Origin: Vibrio lentus
Lineage (GTDB): Bacteria > Pseudomonadota > Gammaproteobacteria > Enterobacterales > Vibrionaceae
Direction of reading: 5' to 3'
DNA: 64,000 nucleotides
Assembly: GCF_002875945.1 (NCBI RefSeq)
Contig: NZ_MCZK01000166.1
Coordinates: 1-64,000 of the forward strand
The translations under genes and the position numbers were made by a program. The notes under the pieces are model-generated. The model saw only the letters and a list, made by a program, of their open reading frames with translations. It was not told the origin of the DNA and did not search any database. Position 1 is the first letter of the stretch. Each line of letters begins with the position of its first letter. Of the stretch, positions 63,910 to 64,000 are shown in pieces.

Positions 63910-64000
63910 ATGATTGAACTGACTCAACTGAATACTCAAATGCAAAATGCGCCGGACGGCTACTTAAGCCTGCCGATCGATAGCCGAATTAAAAGCCGTC
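63910..64000 (+). CDS. ureE: Urease accessory protein UreE, N-terminal part
   Basis: A nickel-carrier protein cut off by the window end after 30 codons (MIELTQLNTQMQNAPDGYLS, then LPIDSRIKSR). The pattern LPIDSRIKSR is characteristic. AAGGAGATTGAGGTAATAGC precedes the ATG. Further genes (ureF, ureG, possibly nickel transport) are expected to the right. Confidence 0.85.
   Translation, partial: MIELTQLNTQMQNAPDGYLSLPIDSRIKSR

Overview
The window reads as the large chromosome of a Vibrio (Gammaproteobacteria, Vibrionaceae). The grounds are protein sequences close to E. coli and Vibrio orthologues, moderate G+C, and a gene order (phoBR, ppx-ppk, pst, prx/oxyR, queA-tgt-yajC-secDF, suhB, trmJ, isc, pepB, ndk, rlmN, rodZ, ispG, hisS, yfgM, bamB, der) that I recall as typical of Vibrio chromosome 1. 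Species cannot be fixed from sequence alone. A urea-transport plus urease block makes it an accessory-carrying strain or species.

Layout. 1-627: gene-free, with duplicated terminators, probably the tail of an RNA or tRNA locus left of the window. 628-4921: mepA, a small unknown gene, the ferredoxin yfhL, the tRNA hydroxylase yegQ/trhP, and rdgC. 5046-17637: a phosphate block with phoB-phoR-pstS-like, a divergent ppx-ppk pair, and pstC-pstA-pstB-phoU, with PhoB-box candidates before phoB and in the ppk/pstC gap. 17664-22751: two small outer-membrane barrel proteins, a LysR regulator, cutC, and a divergent peroxiredoxin/oxyR pair. 22752-26668: a 493-bp gap with a long hairpin, a 970-residue exported protein of unknown function, and a CBS-domain protein. 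27004-32700: queuosine synthesis and Sec genes. 32953-34665: suhB and trmJ. 34690-40504: the complete isc operon behind two tandem IscR sites. 40712-51643: pepB, ndk, a tandem intergenic repeat, rlmN, rodZ, ispG, hisS, yfgM, bamB, der. 51777-54234: an AlaX-like editing protein, a GAF-GGDEF cyclase and yfgJ. 54359-64000: urtABCDE-ureD, then ureABC and the start of ureE, which is cut by the window end.

How the parts work together. The phosphate block couples sensing (PhoR/PhoB/PhoU), high-affinity uptake (Pst) and polyphosphate storage and breakdown (Ppk/Ppx). The isc operon encodes a whole [Fe-S] assembly machine whose products are used by several neighbours (YfhL, RlmN, IspG). The urea block couples an ABC importer to urease. 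Its promoter region shows a sigma-54 element with two upstream NtrC-like sites, so it is probably induced by nitrogen limitation.

Most of the window is conserved core genome. The parts that deserve a second look are the 970-residue exported protein, the tandem 155-bp repeats between ndk and rlmN, the regulatory architecture and RNA structures of the urt/ure locus, the tandem IscR and PhoB sites, and several long intergenic inverted repeats. I found no CRISPR array, prophage, insertion sequence, integron or complete tRNA/rRNA gene.
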